A stretch of 7,235 nucleotides of DNA from positions 1 to 7,235 of the forward strand of contig PUNI01000516.1 of assembly GCA_003551745.1 (NCBI GenBank). Direction: 5' to 3'. The notes beneath the pieces were generated by a model. It made no database searches, was not told the DNA's origin, and was given only the letters and a program-made list of their open reading frames with translations. Every line of letters starts with the position of its first letter. Position 1 is the stretch's first letter. Source of the DNA: Paracoccaceae bacterium. GTDB taxonomy: Bacteria > Pseudomonadota > Alphaproteobacteria > Rhodobacterales > Rhodobacteraceae. Shown here piece after piece: positions 1-6,226 of the stretch. Made by a program: the position numbers and the translations under genes.

Positions 1-105
1 ATCGGTCAGTGGGCCTCGGCGTATTTTTTTGTGTACTTTCTGGTGTGGATTCCGCTGTTGGCTCGCGTGGAGCCATGGTTGTTGACGCGCCACCACGGAC
101 GATAG
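1..105 (+). CDS. cob: Cytochrome b, C-terminal fragment (5' end outside window)
   Basis: Frame 1 reads 34 codons and then TAG at 103-105. The peptide begins IGQWASAYFFVYFLVWIPLL and ends in a basic tail after VEPWLLTRHHGR. The pattern I-G-Q-x-A-S-x-x-Y-F followed by a hydrophobic helix and a Pro is the last transmembrane helix of cytochrome b as found in mitochondria and in bacterial PetB. Cytochrome b is the haem-carrying, quinol-oxidising membrane subunit of complex III. Only the last helix and tail are visible, so haem ligands and quinone sites cannot be checked. The gene runs into the window from the left and is followed by trnQ on the same strand. The fragment is short, but the motif is characteristic, and the neighbouring respiratory genes support the call. 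Confidence 0.85.
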   Translation: MGQWASAYFFVYFLVWIPLLARVEPWLLTRHHGR

Positions 106-128
106 CGCTTGGACCGCGCCCGTCCGAC

Positions 129-154
129 GGGGGGAAGGGCAGCGCCCTCCCCCC
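129..154. repeat. Strong GC hairpin after cob
   Basis: The G run at 129-134 pairs with the C run at 149-154, and 136-140 (AGGGC) pairs with 144-148 (GCCCT). The loop is three bases (AGC) and A135 is a single bulge, giving about 11 base pairs. It lies 23 bases after the cob stop. There is no T tract, so it does not look like a bacterial rho-independent terminator. In mtDNA such hairpins often mark or protect mRNA 3' ends; that role is inferred here. Confidence 0.6.
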
Positions 155-168
155 TCGCGCTTGGAATC

Positions 169-185
169 CGGGGGGAATCCCCCCG
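169..185. repeat. GC hairpin immediately upstream of trnQ
   Basis: The stem is CGGGGGG (169-175) against CCCCCCG (179-185) with an AAT loop. It ends five bases before the first base of trnQ. It overlaps a short direct repeat of GGAATCC (163-169 and 174-180). It could help 5' processing of the tRNA or stabilise the cob 3' end; this is inference. Confidence 0.55.
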
Positions 186-190
186 CCTCG

Positions 191-262
191 TGGAGTATCG
201 CCAAGGGGTAAGGCATCGGTTTTTGGTACCGACACGCAAAGGTTCGAATCCTTTTACTCCAG
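191..262 (+). tRNA. trnQ: tRNA-Gln (UUG anticodon)
   Basis: A complete 72-base cloverleaf can be drawn. The acceptor stem TGGAGTA (191-197) pairs perfectly with TACTCCA (255-261), with discriminator G262. The D-arm is closed by GCC/GGC (200-202 with 212-214). The anticodon stem TCGGT (216-220) pairs with ACCGA (228-232). The loop TTTTGGT carries TTG at 223-225, which reads CAA and CAG. The T-arm AAAGG/CCTTT (238-242 with 250-254) encloses TTCGAAT. The sequence closely resembles the plant mitochondrial tRNA-Gln as I remember it. The 3' CCA is not encoded. Bases 254-262 are also the antisense end of rps2. Confidence 0.97.
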
Positions 263-898
263 AGCCGCTGCTTGGGCCAACAGACGTGCCACCGCGTGCA
301 CCTGTGGCAGATCCTCGGCGGAACCCCACAGGGGGTAGGTCCAAGGAGACGCCGCAAGGGACGCGGAGCTCGCGACACCCCAACCCACCGTGGGCACCAG
401 AGCCGCTTGGGCCTCGCGGCGCAACACCTCGGTGCCGCGCGGATGAAGCGCAATCACCAGCTCCGGTCGCCCCGCGCGGGGATGCCACCCGCGCCAACGG
501 CGGTGCAACCGCGCCAAGCGCGGGGAAGGTACCGCTTCGCGCCAGGGCAATCCACGGCGGTAGGCCTGCAAGCTGCCCGACACCTGCTCCCAATTGGTGC
601 ACAACCCCGCAGGCCAGGGACCCCACAGCGCACTTTGTCCGCTGTGCTGCGCGCAGGCAAACACCAAGGCGCGGTGCTCGGGGAGGGCACTGTACCACAG
701 CACGTGGGTCCGTCCTTCCAAGGCGCGTAGAAGGCGCGCCACGCGGGCCGCACTGCGCTGCAAAGCGGCGGCTTCGCCCATCCAAGGTCCACCCTGGCGA
801 AGCAGGGTCCAGGGGGAAGCGCGAGGATCGCGCGCTGGAGACGCGTGAAGGGGCGAGTGCATCTCGGGAAGGCTTTCGTGTGCATTCCGATCGATCAT
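254..898 (-). CDS. rps2: Mitochondrial small-subunit ribosomal protein S2, divergent
   Basis: This minus-strand frame of 214 codons starts at ATG 898-896 and stops at TAA 256-254. S2 protein sits at the head-body junction of the small ribosomal subunit. Three S2 signatures occur in the right order. Residues 87-103 (GQSALWGPWPAGLCTNW) match the family's G-Q-x-Y-x-x-x-W-x-G-G-x-L-T-N-W block. Residues 145-171 (PELVIALHPRGTEVLRREA, then ALVPTVG) match PDLVIVxDxxxExxAxxEAxxLxIPxVG. Residues 188-207 match the YPIPGNDDxxxSxxLxxxLL block. LLRQGG at 32-37 fits the N-terminal LLxxGxHxG but lacks its His. The first 25 or so residues look unconserved. The start is supported by AAAGGAA ending nine bases before the ATG. 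Mitochondrial rps2 is known in several green algae and plants. The gene is transcribed against its neighbours, and its stop overlaps trnQ. The copy is diverged: the GNDD-like segment reads WGSAEDL. Identification is by eye, and a database search would settle it. Confidence 0.82.
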   Translation of the reverse strand: MIDRNAHESLPEMHSPLHASPARDPRASPWTLLRQGGPWMGEAAALQRSAARVARLLRALEGRTHVLWYSALPEHRALVFACAQHSGQSALWGPWPAGLCTNWEQVSGSLQAYRRGLPWREAVPSPRLARLHRRWRGWHPRAGRPELVIALHPRGTEVLRREAQAALVPTVGWGVASSASLAASPWTYPLWGSAEDLPQVHAVARLLAQAAALE

Positions 899-907
899 GG
901 GGGCAGG

Positions 908-914
908 TTCCTTT
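908..914 (-). promoter_or_regulatory. Shine-Dalgarno-like AAAGGAA before rps2
   Basis: On the minus strand AAAGGAA is followed by nine bases and then the ATG at 898. The same heptamer precedes nad2 and cox3, and a variant precedes nad4. It supports the chosen rps2 start. Whether the mitochondrial small-subunit rRNA of this organism keeps an anti-Shine-Dalgarno end cannot be seen here. Confidence 0.5.
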
Positions 915-960
915 CTCCGTGTTCCCGGCACATCCTCGAGAAAAGGATACGTGCGAGGAC

Positions 961-983
961 CATTGCAAGCGCAAAGCGCAATG
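961..983. repeat. Inverted repeat just upstream of trnF
   Basis: CATTGC (961-966) pairs with GCAATG (978-983). An internal GC/GC pairing, or an alternative GCGC-AAA-GCGC hairpin at 969-979, is also possible. The repeat ends four bases before the 5' end of trnF, mirroring the position of the hairpin before trnQ. Confidence 0.5.
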
Positions 984-987
984 TTGG

Positions 988-1060
988 GTTCGGATAGCTC
1001 AGTTGGTAGAGCGAAGGATTGAAACTCCTTGTGCCGGTGGTTCGAGTCCACCTTCGAACA
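988..1060 (+). tRNA. trnF: tRNA-Phe (GAA anticodon)
   Basis: This is a complete 73-base cloverleaf. The acceptor GTTCGGA (988-994) pairs with TTCGAAC (1053-1059) with one G-U pair, and the discriminator is A1060. The D-stem is GCTC/GAGC (997-1000 with 1009-1012). The anticodon stem AAGGA (1014-1018) pairs with TCCTT (1026-1030). The loop TTGAAAC places GAA at 1021-1023, decoding UUU and UUC. The T-arm GGTGG/CCACC (1036-1040 with 1048-1052) encloses TTCGAGT. CCA is not encoded. The gene sits 66 bases ahead of nad5 on the same strand and is probably co-transcribed with it, so its excision could create the nad5 mRNA 5' end. Confidence 0.96.
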
Positions 1061-1107
1061 GGGTTCGAATGTGCCTTCGACGGGGGATTCGAACCCGTCT
1101 TCGAACC
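1061..1107. repeat. TTCGAA-rich segment resembling the trnF 3' end
   Basis: TTCGAA recurs at 1064, 1088 and 1100 here, besides the copy in the trnF acceptor at 1053. GACGGG (1079-1084) pairs with CCCGTC (1094-1099) around a nine-base loop containing ATTCGAA. This looks like a T-arm followed by TTCGAAC at 1100-1106, which is identical to the 3' acceptor strand of trnF. It may be a decayed partial duplication of the tRNA, or a hairpin in the nad5 leader. There is no 5' tRNA half, so it is not a second functional tRNA. Confidence 0.45.
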
Positions 1108-1126
1108 GAGAGAGAGAGGCCACACC

Positions 1127-3145
1127 ATGTACCTCTGCGTCGTGACCCTGCCCCTGTGGGGATTCCTCCTCGCGGCGGGCGCGGGGCGCTGGTTGGGCGG
1201 ACGAGGCGCCGCCCTCCTGACTACGGGGGGAGCCATTCTCGGGTGGATCCTCTGCTGCGTGCTCTTCTACGAGGTGGCGCTGTGCGGAAGCCCCTGCTTC
1301 CTGACCTTGGCACCCTGGGTGCAGTGCGAACTCTTCGACGCCACCTGGGGCTTTTGGTTCGATTCCCTCACCGTGGTGATGTTGGTGGTGGTGACCAGTG
1401 TGAGCACCCTGGTGCATCTGTATTCCTGGGGATACATGGCGGAGGACCCGCACTTGCCGCGTTTCCTGAGCTACCTCAGTCTCTTTACCTTCTTCATGGT
1501 CATGCTGGTGACCGGCGATAACTTCCTGCAGCTTTTCTTCGGATGGGAAGGGGTGGGCTTGGCCTCCTACCTGCTCATTAACTTCTGGTTTACCCGGTTG
1601 CAGGCCAACAAGGCAGCCTTGAAGGCCATGGTGATGAACCGCGTGGGAGACGTGGGCCTCGCTTTGGGCGTGTGGGGACTCTTTACCCTCTTTGGGAGCG
1701 TGGAATACAGCACGGTGTTCGCCTGCGCCCACTGGGAGACGGGTCGCACCCTGCCCCTGTGGGGAACCGCATCCTTGCAGGCGCTGGACGTATGTTGTTT
1801 GTTGCTCTTCGTGGGGGCCGTGGGCAAGTCCGCCCAATTGGGACTGCACACCTGGCTCCCCGACGCCATGGAAGGCCCGACGCCCGTGTCGGCGCTCATC
1901 CACGCCGCGACCATGGTGACGGCGGGGGTGTTCCTCTTGGCCCGTTGCTCGCCCCTCTTGGAGTGCGCGCCGCAAGCGCGGGGGGTGGTGGCCCTGTTGG
2001 GGGCGCTCACGGCGTTCTTCGCGGCCACGGCGGGGGTGGTTCAGAATGATCTGAAACGCGTGATCGCCTACTCCACCTGCAGTCAGCTGGGGTACATGGT
2101 GTTCGCCTGCGGGCTCTCCCACTACGACGTGGGCGTGTTTCACCTCGCCAACCACGCCTTTTTCAAGGCCCTGCTCTTCCTGGGCGCGGGGTGCGTCATT
2201 CACGCCTTCGGGGATGAACAGGATCTGCGCCGCATGGGGGGCGCGCTCCGTCTCTGCCCCTTGACCTACAGCGCCATGCTGTTGGGCTCCCTCGCCCTCG
2301 TGGGCTTTCCCTTTCTGGCGGGATTCTACTCCAAGGACGCCATTCTGGAGGTGGCCTGGGCCCAGTACAGCTTGCGCGGGAGTTTCGCCTACGTGCTGGG
2401 GACGCTCTCCGCCGGTTGCACCGCCTACTACTCCCTCCGTCTCTTGGTGTCCGGGTTCGGCGCTGCCCCCCAGGGACGACGCAGCACCTACCTGGCGCTG
2501 CACGAAGCGCCCTGGACCATGGGTCTACCGCTGGTGCTTCTGGCGGGCGGAAGTCTGACGTCGGGCTACCTCGCCAAGGACATGATGTTGGGCGTAGGCA
2601 CGGACTTTTGGCACCAATCCCTGTACCAAGCGCCGGGGCAAGGGGTGGCCCTGGAAGCCGAGTATCTCCCCCAGGGGTGGAAACTGCTTCCCCTGGGCTT
2701 CACCCTGGGAGGTGCCGCACTGGCGGGTGCGCTCCATGGGGGGTGGGGATCCACCCTTCTCGGGTGGGCGCGTCTCCCCGCGCTGCGCGCGCTCTACGGG
2801 TTCCTGAACCAACGTTGGTTGGTGGATCGCCTCTACAACGCCTTCTTGGGGCGAAATGCCCTGGCCTTCGGGCACCGTGGCACCTTCCGCGCGCTGGATC
2901 GCGGGGTGTTGGCGCAGTGGGGTCCCCTGGGACTGACGCGCACCTTCCGGGACGCGTCCCAGCGCGTCGCAGCGTGGCAGACGGGGTATGTGTATCACTA
3001 CGCACTCATTCTGCTCCTGGGACTGACGGCGCTTCTGGCCTGGGTGGAGGGCCGCGCTTTCTTGGCCCACTGGGTGGATCCTCGTCTCTACCTGCTCTGG
3101 GCCGGCACCTTCCTCCTAGCGCCAAGCGCATCCCGCGCGTCTTGA
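1127..3145 (+). CDS. nad5: NADH dehydrogenase subunit 5 (complex I, antiporter-like)
   Basis: The product has 672 residues, close to the roughly 670 of plant mitochondrial Nad5, and corresponds to bacterial NuoL. It is an inner-membrane proton-pumping subunit at the distal end of the complex I arm. The start MYLCVVTLPLWG aligns with the plant N-terminus; the open frame continues 36 codons upstream through trnF, so that extension is rejected. Landmarks: FDSLTVVML (78-86), GWEGVGLASYLLINFWFTR (139-157) with key Glu141, VGKSAQLGLHTWLPDAMEGP (232-251) with Lys234, the IHAATMV helix (258-264), QNDLKR with Lys310, NHAFFKALLF with Lys347, and GFYSKD with Lys403. These are the charged residues of the proton path. 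The C-terminus (TGYVYHYAL at 619-627, then a last helix) belongs to the long lateral helix region and is complete. It stops with TGA. nad4 follows after 68 bases, and the two are presumably co-transcribed. No intron is present. Confidence 0.98.
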   Translation: MYLCVVTLPLWGFLLAAGAGRWLGGRGAALLTTGGAILGWILCCVLFYEVALCGSPCFLTLAPWVQCELFDATWGFWFDSLTVVMLVVVTSVSTLVHLYSWGYMAEDPHLPRFLSYLSLFTFFMVMLVTGDNFLQLFFGWEGVGLASYLLINFWFTRLQANKAALKAMVMNRVGDVGLALGVWGLFTLFGSVEYSTVFACAHWETGRTLPLWGTASLQALDVCCLLLFVGAVGKSAQLGLHTWLPDAMEGPTPVSALIHAATMVTAGVFLLARCSPLLECAPQARGVVALLGALTAFFAATAGVVQNDLKRVIAYSTCSQLGYMVFACGLSHYDVGVFHLANHAFFKALLFLGAGCVIHAFGDEQDLRRMGGALRLCPLTYSAMLLGSLALVGFPFLAGFYSKDAILEVAWAQYSLRGSFAYVLGTLSAGCTAYYSLRLLVSGFGAAPQGRRSTYLALHEAPWTMGLPLVLLAGGSLTSGYLAKDMMLGVGTDFWHQSLYQAPGQGVALEAEYLPQGWKLLPLGFTLGGAALAGALHGGWGSTLLGWARLPALRALYGFLNQRWLVDRLYNAFLGRNALAFGHRGTFRALDRGVLAQWGPLGLTRTFRDASQRVAAWQTGYVYHYALILLLGLTALLAWVEGRAFLAHWVDPRLYLLWAGTFLLAPSASRAS

Positions 3146-3161
3146 GGCTTCCCTCCGCCTT

Positions 3162-3183
3162 TCCCCCGGGGGACCCGTCCCCC
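3162..3183. repeat. Overlapping palindrome and hairpin between nad5 and nad4
   Basis: TCCCCCGGGGGA (3162-3173) is a perfect 12-base palindrome. Its right half GGGGGA (3168-3173) can instead pair with TCCCCC (3178-3183) around a CCCG loop, so two mutually exclusive hairpins are possible. It lies in the 68-base nad5-nad4 spacer, where an RNA processing or stabilising element would be expected. That role is inferred. Confidence 0.55.
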
Positions 3184-3200
3184 CCACCCGACACCCTGGG

Positions 3201-3206
3201 AAGGAG
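3201..3206 (+). promoter_or_regulatory. Shine-Dalgarno-like AAGGAG before nad4
   Basis: AAGGAG is followed by seven bases and the nad4 ATG at 3214, the spacing expected of a bacterial ribosome binding site. It helps choose this start within a frame that stays open far upstream inside nad5. Confidence 0.55.
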
Positions 3207-3213
3207 AACCCCC

Positions 3214-4662
3214 ATGTCTACGCTCCTCCTGAGCTGCCTCGCCCTACCCCTGGTGGGTGCACTGGGCTTGTCCCTGTTGCCTCGGGCGCGCCGCGAGTGG
3301 TTGCGCCTGGGGGCGTTGAGCGTCACCCTGGTTACCTTCCTCTTGAGCTTGCTTCTGTGGGTGGGCTTCGACACGTCCACGGCGGCCTTCCAAGCGACAG
3401 CGCGGGTGGCCTGGTTGCCCGGCTTGCACTGGACCGTGGGCGTGGATGGTCTGTCCCTGCTTTTCCTGGTGCTCACCACCTTTCTGCTGCCCTCCTGCAT
3501 TCTCGCGGGGTGGACGCTGCCCGAAGCGCGGCTGAAGGAATATCTGGTGGCCTTTCTGGTGCTGGAGTTCTGCATGCTGGGGGTCTTCGTGACCTTGGAC
3601 CTTCTGGTGTTCTACCTCTTCTTCGAGGCGGTGCTCCTGCCCATGTTTCTGATCATCGGGTGGTTCGGCTCCCGCGCGCGCAAGATCCAGGCGGCGTACC
3701 AGTTCTTTCTCTACACCCTGCTGGGGTCCGTGCTCCTGCTGTTGGGCATCCTGCTGTTGTACCTGCAGACGGGCACCACGGATCTGCAGGTGCTGCTGCA
3801 GACCTCCTTCAGCGAACGGCGCCAGGTGCTTCTGTGGGCGGCCTTCTTCGCTTCCTTCGCGGTCAAGGTTCCCATGGTCCCCGTGCACATCTGGTTGCCC
3901 GAGGCCCACGTGGAAGCGCCCACAGCGGGGTCCGTGATCCTGGCGGGGGTGCTGTTGAAGTTGGGCACCTACGGCTTCCTGCGCTTCTCCATCCCCCTGC
4001 TGCCCCAGGCCACCCTCTATTTTACGCCCTTGGTCTACACCCTGAGCGTCGTGGCCATCCTGTACACTTCCCTCACCACGCTGCGCCAAGTGGATCTCAA
4101 GAAGATCATCGCTTACTCCTCCGTCGCGCACATGAATTACGTGACCTTGGGACTCTTCAGCCTCAACCTGCAGGGGGTCGCGGGGAGCGTGTTGCTCATG
4201 CTGAGTCACGGCTTGGTCTCCCCCGCGCTCTTTCTCTGCATCGGCGCCCTCTACGAGCGGCATCGCACGCGCCTGGTGAAGTACTACGGGGGTTGTGTCC
4301 AGGCGATGCCGGTCTTCGCCTTTCTCTTTCTGAGCTTCACCCTCGCGAACCTCAGCTTGCCGGGCACCAGTAGTTTTGTGGGGGAATTCCTCATCCTGGT
4401 GGGCACCTGGCAGACCCACGCCGGCGTGGCCACGCTGGCGGCCCTGGGCATGGTGCTGGGGGCGGCCTATTCCCTTTGGCTCTACAACCGCGTGGTCTTT
4501 GGCCCGCCCAAGCCCGCCTATCTCCCTGCGCTCTGCGACTTGCATCGCCGCGAGGTGGCCATGCTCGCTCCCTTCTGGGGCGCGGTGTTGTGGATGGGCG
4601 TGGCGCCGCAGGTTTTCCTGGATACGGTGCAGGCTTCCTTGTGTCATCTGGTTCAGGGGTGA
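3214..4662 (+). CDS. nad4: NADH dehydrogenase subunit 4 (complex I, antiporter-like)
   Basis: The product has 482 residues, close to plant Nad4 (about 495), and corresponds to bacterial NuoM. It is one of the three proton-pumping antiporter-like proteins of the complex I membrane arm. The sequence is hydrophobic throughout and matches plant Nad4 almost block for block: [19 protein letters not shown] (75-93), [15 protein letters not shown] (136-150) with Glu138, the [36 protein letters not shown] region (201-238) with Lys218, [12 protein letters not shown] (243-254) with Lys249, [15 protein letters not shown] (294-308), and [10 protein letters not shown] (383-392) with Glu390. These acidic and basic residues are the conserved proton-channel positions. 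The start ATG is set by the upstream AAGGAG and the N-terminal length. Pro337 in [10 protein letters not shown] stands where plants have Ser. TGA is the stop. nad2 follows after 76 bases. Confidence 0.98.
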   Translation: [482 protein letters not shown]

Positions 4663-4680
4663 GCGTCTCCCCGGGTTTTC

Positions 4681-4720
4681 GGTCTTCGCGGACCTGGTTC
4701 GCAGTGCGCGGTGTACGCGC
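4681..4720. repeat. Two small hairpins in the nad4-nad2 spacer
   Basis: GGTC (4681-4684) pairs with GACC (4691-4694). GCGCG (4706-4710) pairs with CGCGC (4716-4720) around GTGTA. They precede the Shine-Dalgarno-like site of nad2. They may set or protect an mRNA end; no more can be said from sequence. Confidence 0.45.
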
Positions 4721-4722
4721 GG

Positions 4723-4738
4723 AAAGGAAGGCGCTTCC
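4723..4738 (+). promoter_or_regulatory. AAAGGAA site of nad2, inside a start-proximal hairpin
   Basis: AAAGGAA (4723-4729) lies nine bases before the nad2 ATG at 4739. GGAAG (4726-4730) can pair with CTTCC (4734-4738) around GCG, so the core of the site can be hidden in a five-pair hairpin that ends exactly at the start codon. This could dampen or regulate initiation, but the stem is short and the role is inferred. Confidence 0.4.
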
Positions 4739-6226
4739 ATGACCTCCCTCCCAGCCTTCGCCTTGGATCTCTGGGCCCTGCTGCCCGAAGTGTTCCTCGC
4801 CGGTGCGCTCGGGGTGCTGTTGAGCTACGGCGTAGCCTACAGCACCTCCTCCGCGCGCGCCTTTCCCCTGCTGGGACGCCCCACCTTGGGCCTCGCCCTG
4901 TGGAGCCTCTTCCTGACGGCGGGACTGGTGGCCCACGGGCCCATCGCCCAGGCGCTGCTCTGCGCCCAGGCTTTTCAGGTGGACGCCGCCACCACCTGGG
5001 CGAAGCTTCTGCTGTTGGGCGCGACGCTGGGCGCTGGCCTGCTCTCGGGGCGCGACCTGGCTCGCCAACGTCTGGCAGCTTTCGAGTACGGCCCCTTGGT
5101 GCTCTTGGCCGTATTGGGTATGTTGTGCATGGTGAGCAGCGCGGATCTGCTCACCCTCTATCTAAGCCTGGAACTGCAGGGCCTGTGCCTCTACGTGTTG
5201 GCCGCGCTGCAGCGCACCTCCCCCTTCGCGGCGGAAGCCGGATTGAAGTACTTTCTCCTGGGCGCGTTCTCCTCCGGGGTGTTTCTCCTAGGATGTTCCC
5301 TGCTCTACGGCACCACGGGGACCACCCAGTGGCACGCTCTGGCTACCCTGGGCTTCGGTGGGGGGCAGACGGAAGTCTCCCCTGCCCTGCTCCTGGGCGT
5401 GCTTTGCCTCTTCGTGGGACTGCTCTTCAAGCTGGCGGCGGCACCTTTCCACGTGTGGGCGCCTGACGTGTACGAGGGCGCACCCACGCCCGTGACCTGC
5501 TTCTTTGCCGTGGCGCCCAAGGTGGCGCTGCTCGCCGCTCTCATGCGCCTCGCTTTGCAGAGCTTCTACGAGTTTGCCCTCCCTTGGCAGCAGGGATTGC
5601 TGCTCTGCAGCCTGCTCTCGCTGCTGGTAGGTGCTTTGGGTGCCTTGGCCCAGTCCCACTTGAAGCGACTGCTGGCCTACAGTTCCATCGGCCACGTGGG
5701 GTACATGCTGTTGGCGTTGGCCTGCGGCACCTTGGAGGGCGCCCAAGCGCTGCACCTCTACTTGGCCTTCTATCTCTGCACGGCCCTCTGCAGTTTTGGG
5801 GTGCTGTTGGCCCTGCAAGGAGTGGGCGGAGGACGCCCGCGCATGTTGTCGGATTTGGCGCAGTTGGGGGTGGCCAATCCCGCCCTCGCCTTCACCCTGG
5901 CGGTAGCACTCTTCTCCATGGCGGGGATTCCCCCCTTGGCGGGCTTTCTGGGCAAGTGGGCGGTCTTTGGGGCGGCTCTGGGGGCGCAGTATTACGGCTT
6001 GGCGGTGGTGGGCGTGCTCACCAGCGTGGTGTCCTGCTTCTACTACCTGCGCTTGGTGCAGGTGCTCTATTTTGAGCCCACCACGCGCTGGGTGAGCTAC
6101 CACCGACCGCCTTGGTCCGCTGCCCTGGTGCTGGGGCTCGCCCTGGGCGCACTCCTGGGGGCGGTATTGTACCCTTCACCAATCTTTATGGGGGCGCATC
6201 GCGCCGCCCTGGCGCTGTGCGCCTAG
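4739..6226 (+). CDS. nad2: NADH dehydrogenase subunit 2 (complex I, antiporter-like)
   Basis: The product has 495 residues, matching plant Nad2 (about 488) and bacterial NuoN. It is not the shortened animal form that lacks the first helices. It is the antiporter-like proton-pumping subunit nearest the quinone module of complex I. Landmarks: the N-terminal LLPEVFLAGA (14-23); EYGPLVLLAVLGMLCMVSSADLLTLYLSLELQGLCLYVLA (116-155) with Glu145; EAGLKYFLLGAFSSG (166-180); FKLAAAPFHVWAPDVYEGAPTPVT (230-253) with Lys231; PKVALL with Lys261; HLKRLLAYSSIGHVGYM (307-323) with Lys309; and GIPPLAGFLGKW (396-407) with Lys406. The C-terminus YPSPIFMGAHRAALALCA closely matches the plant YPSPLF end. The frame is open upstream into nad4, but ATG 4739 has a ribosome-binding-like site and fits the family N-terminus. 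TAG is the stop. It converges with cox3. Confidence 0.98.
   Translation: MTSLPAFALDLWALLPEVFLAGALGVLLSYGVAYSTSSARAFPLLGRPTLGLALWSLFLTAGLVAHGPIAQALLCAQAFQVDAATTWAKLLLLGATLGAGLLSGRDLARQRLAAFEYGPLVLLAVLGMLCMVSSADLLTLYLSLELQGLCLYVLAALQRTSPFAAEAGLKYFLLGAFSSGVFLLGCSLLYGTTGTTQWHALATLGFGGGQTEVSPALLLGVLCLFVGLLFKLAAAPFHVWAPDVYEGAPTPVTCFFAVAPKVALLAALMRLALQSFYEFALPWQQGLLLCSLLSLLVGALGALAQSHLKRLLAYSSIGHVGYMLLALACGTLEGAQALHLYLAFYLCTALCSFGVLLALQGVGGGRPRMLSDLAQLGVANPALAFTLAVALFSMAGIPPLAGFLGKWAVFGAALGAQYYGLAVVGVLTSVVSCFYYLRLVQVLYFEPTTRWVSYHRPPWSAALVLGLALGALLGAVLYPSPIFMGAHRAALALCA

Larger units (their letters stand above)
899..987. promoter_or_regulatory. Divergent spacer between rps2 (-) and trnF/nad5 (+)
   Basis: These 89 bases separate two divergent transcription units, so at least one promoter on each strand would be expected here or nearby. 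No recognisable mitochondrial promoter motif is evident. Visible structure includes ATCCT/AGGAT (932-936 with 944-948, seven-base loop), a competing CCTCG/CGAGG pair (934-938 with 954-958), and the hairpin at 961-983. The assignment as a promoter region rests only on gene orientation. Confidence 0.35.

Noticed and set aside
129..185. Rho-independent terminator after cob
   Set aside because: The hairpins are strong but lack any following T tract. They are kept as inverted repeats without a terminator claim.
1079..1107. A second tRNA gene after trnF
   Set aside because: Only a T-arm-like and acceptor-like 3' portion exists. There is no D-arm or anticodon arm, and the loop is nine bases.
1019..1126. 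36-codon N-terminal extension of nad5 in frame
   Set aside because: It begins inside the trnF anticodon loop. Family alignment starts at MYLCVV (1127).
109..1521. 470-codon plus-strand open frame through trnQ, rps2 and trnF into nad5
   Set aside because: It reads through two tRNA genes and out of frame into nad5. The product is Pro/Arg-rich and has no motifs.
899..2503. The minus-strand frame extending upstream of rps2 across nad5 (749 codons in total with rps2)
   Set aside because: Upstream of the rps2 ATG it is the antisense of trnF and nad5. It is rich in Gln, His and Gly, with no recognisable domain, and reflects GC-driven open frames. Only 254-898 is kept.
3244..4740. 498-codon minus-strand open frame opposite nad4
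   Set aside because: It is fully antisense to a clearly conserved gene, with low-complexity Gln/His/Glu-rich composition typical of the complement of hydrophobic GC-rich coding DNA.
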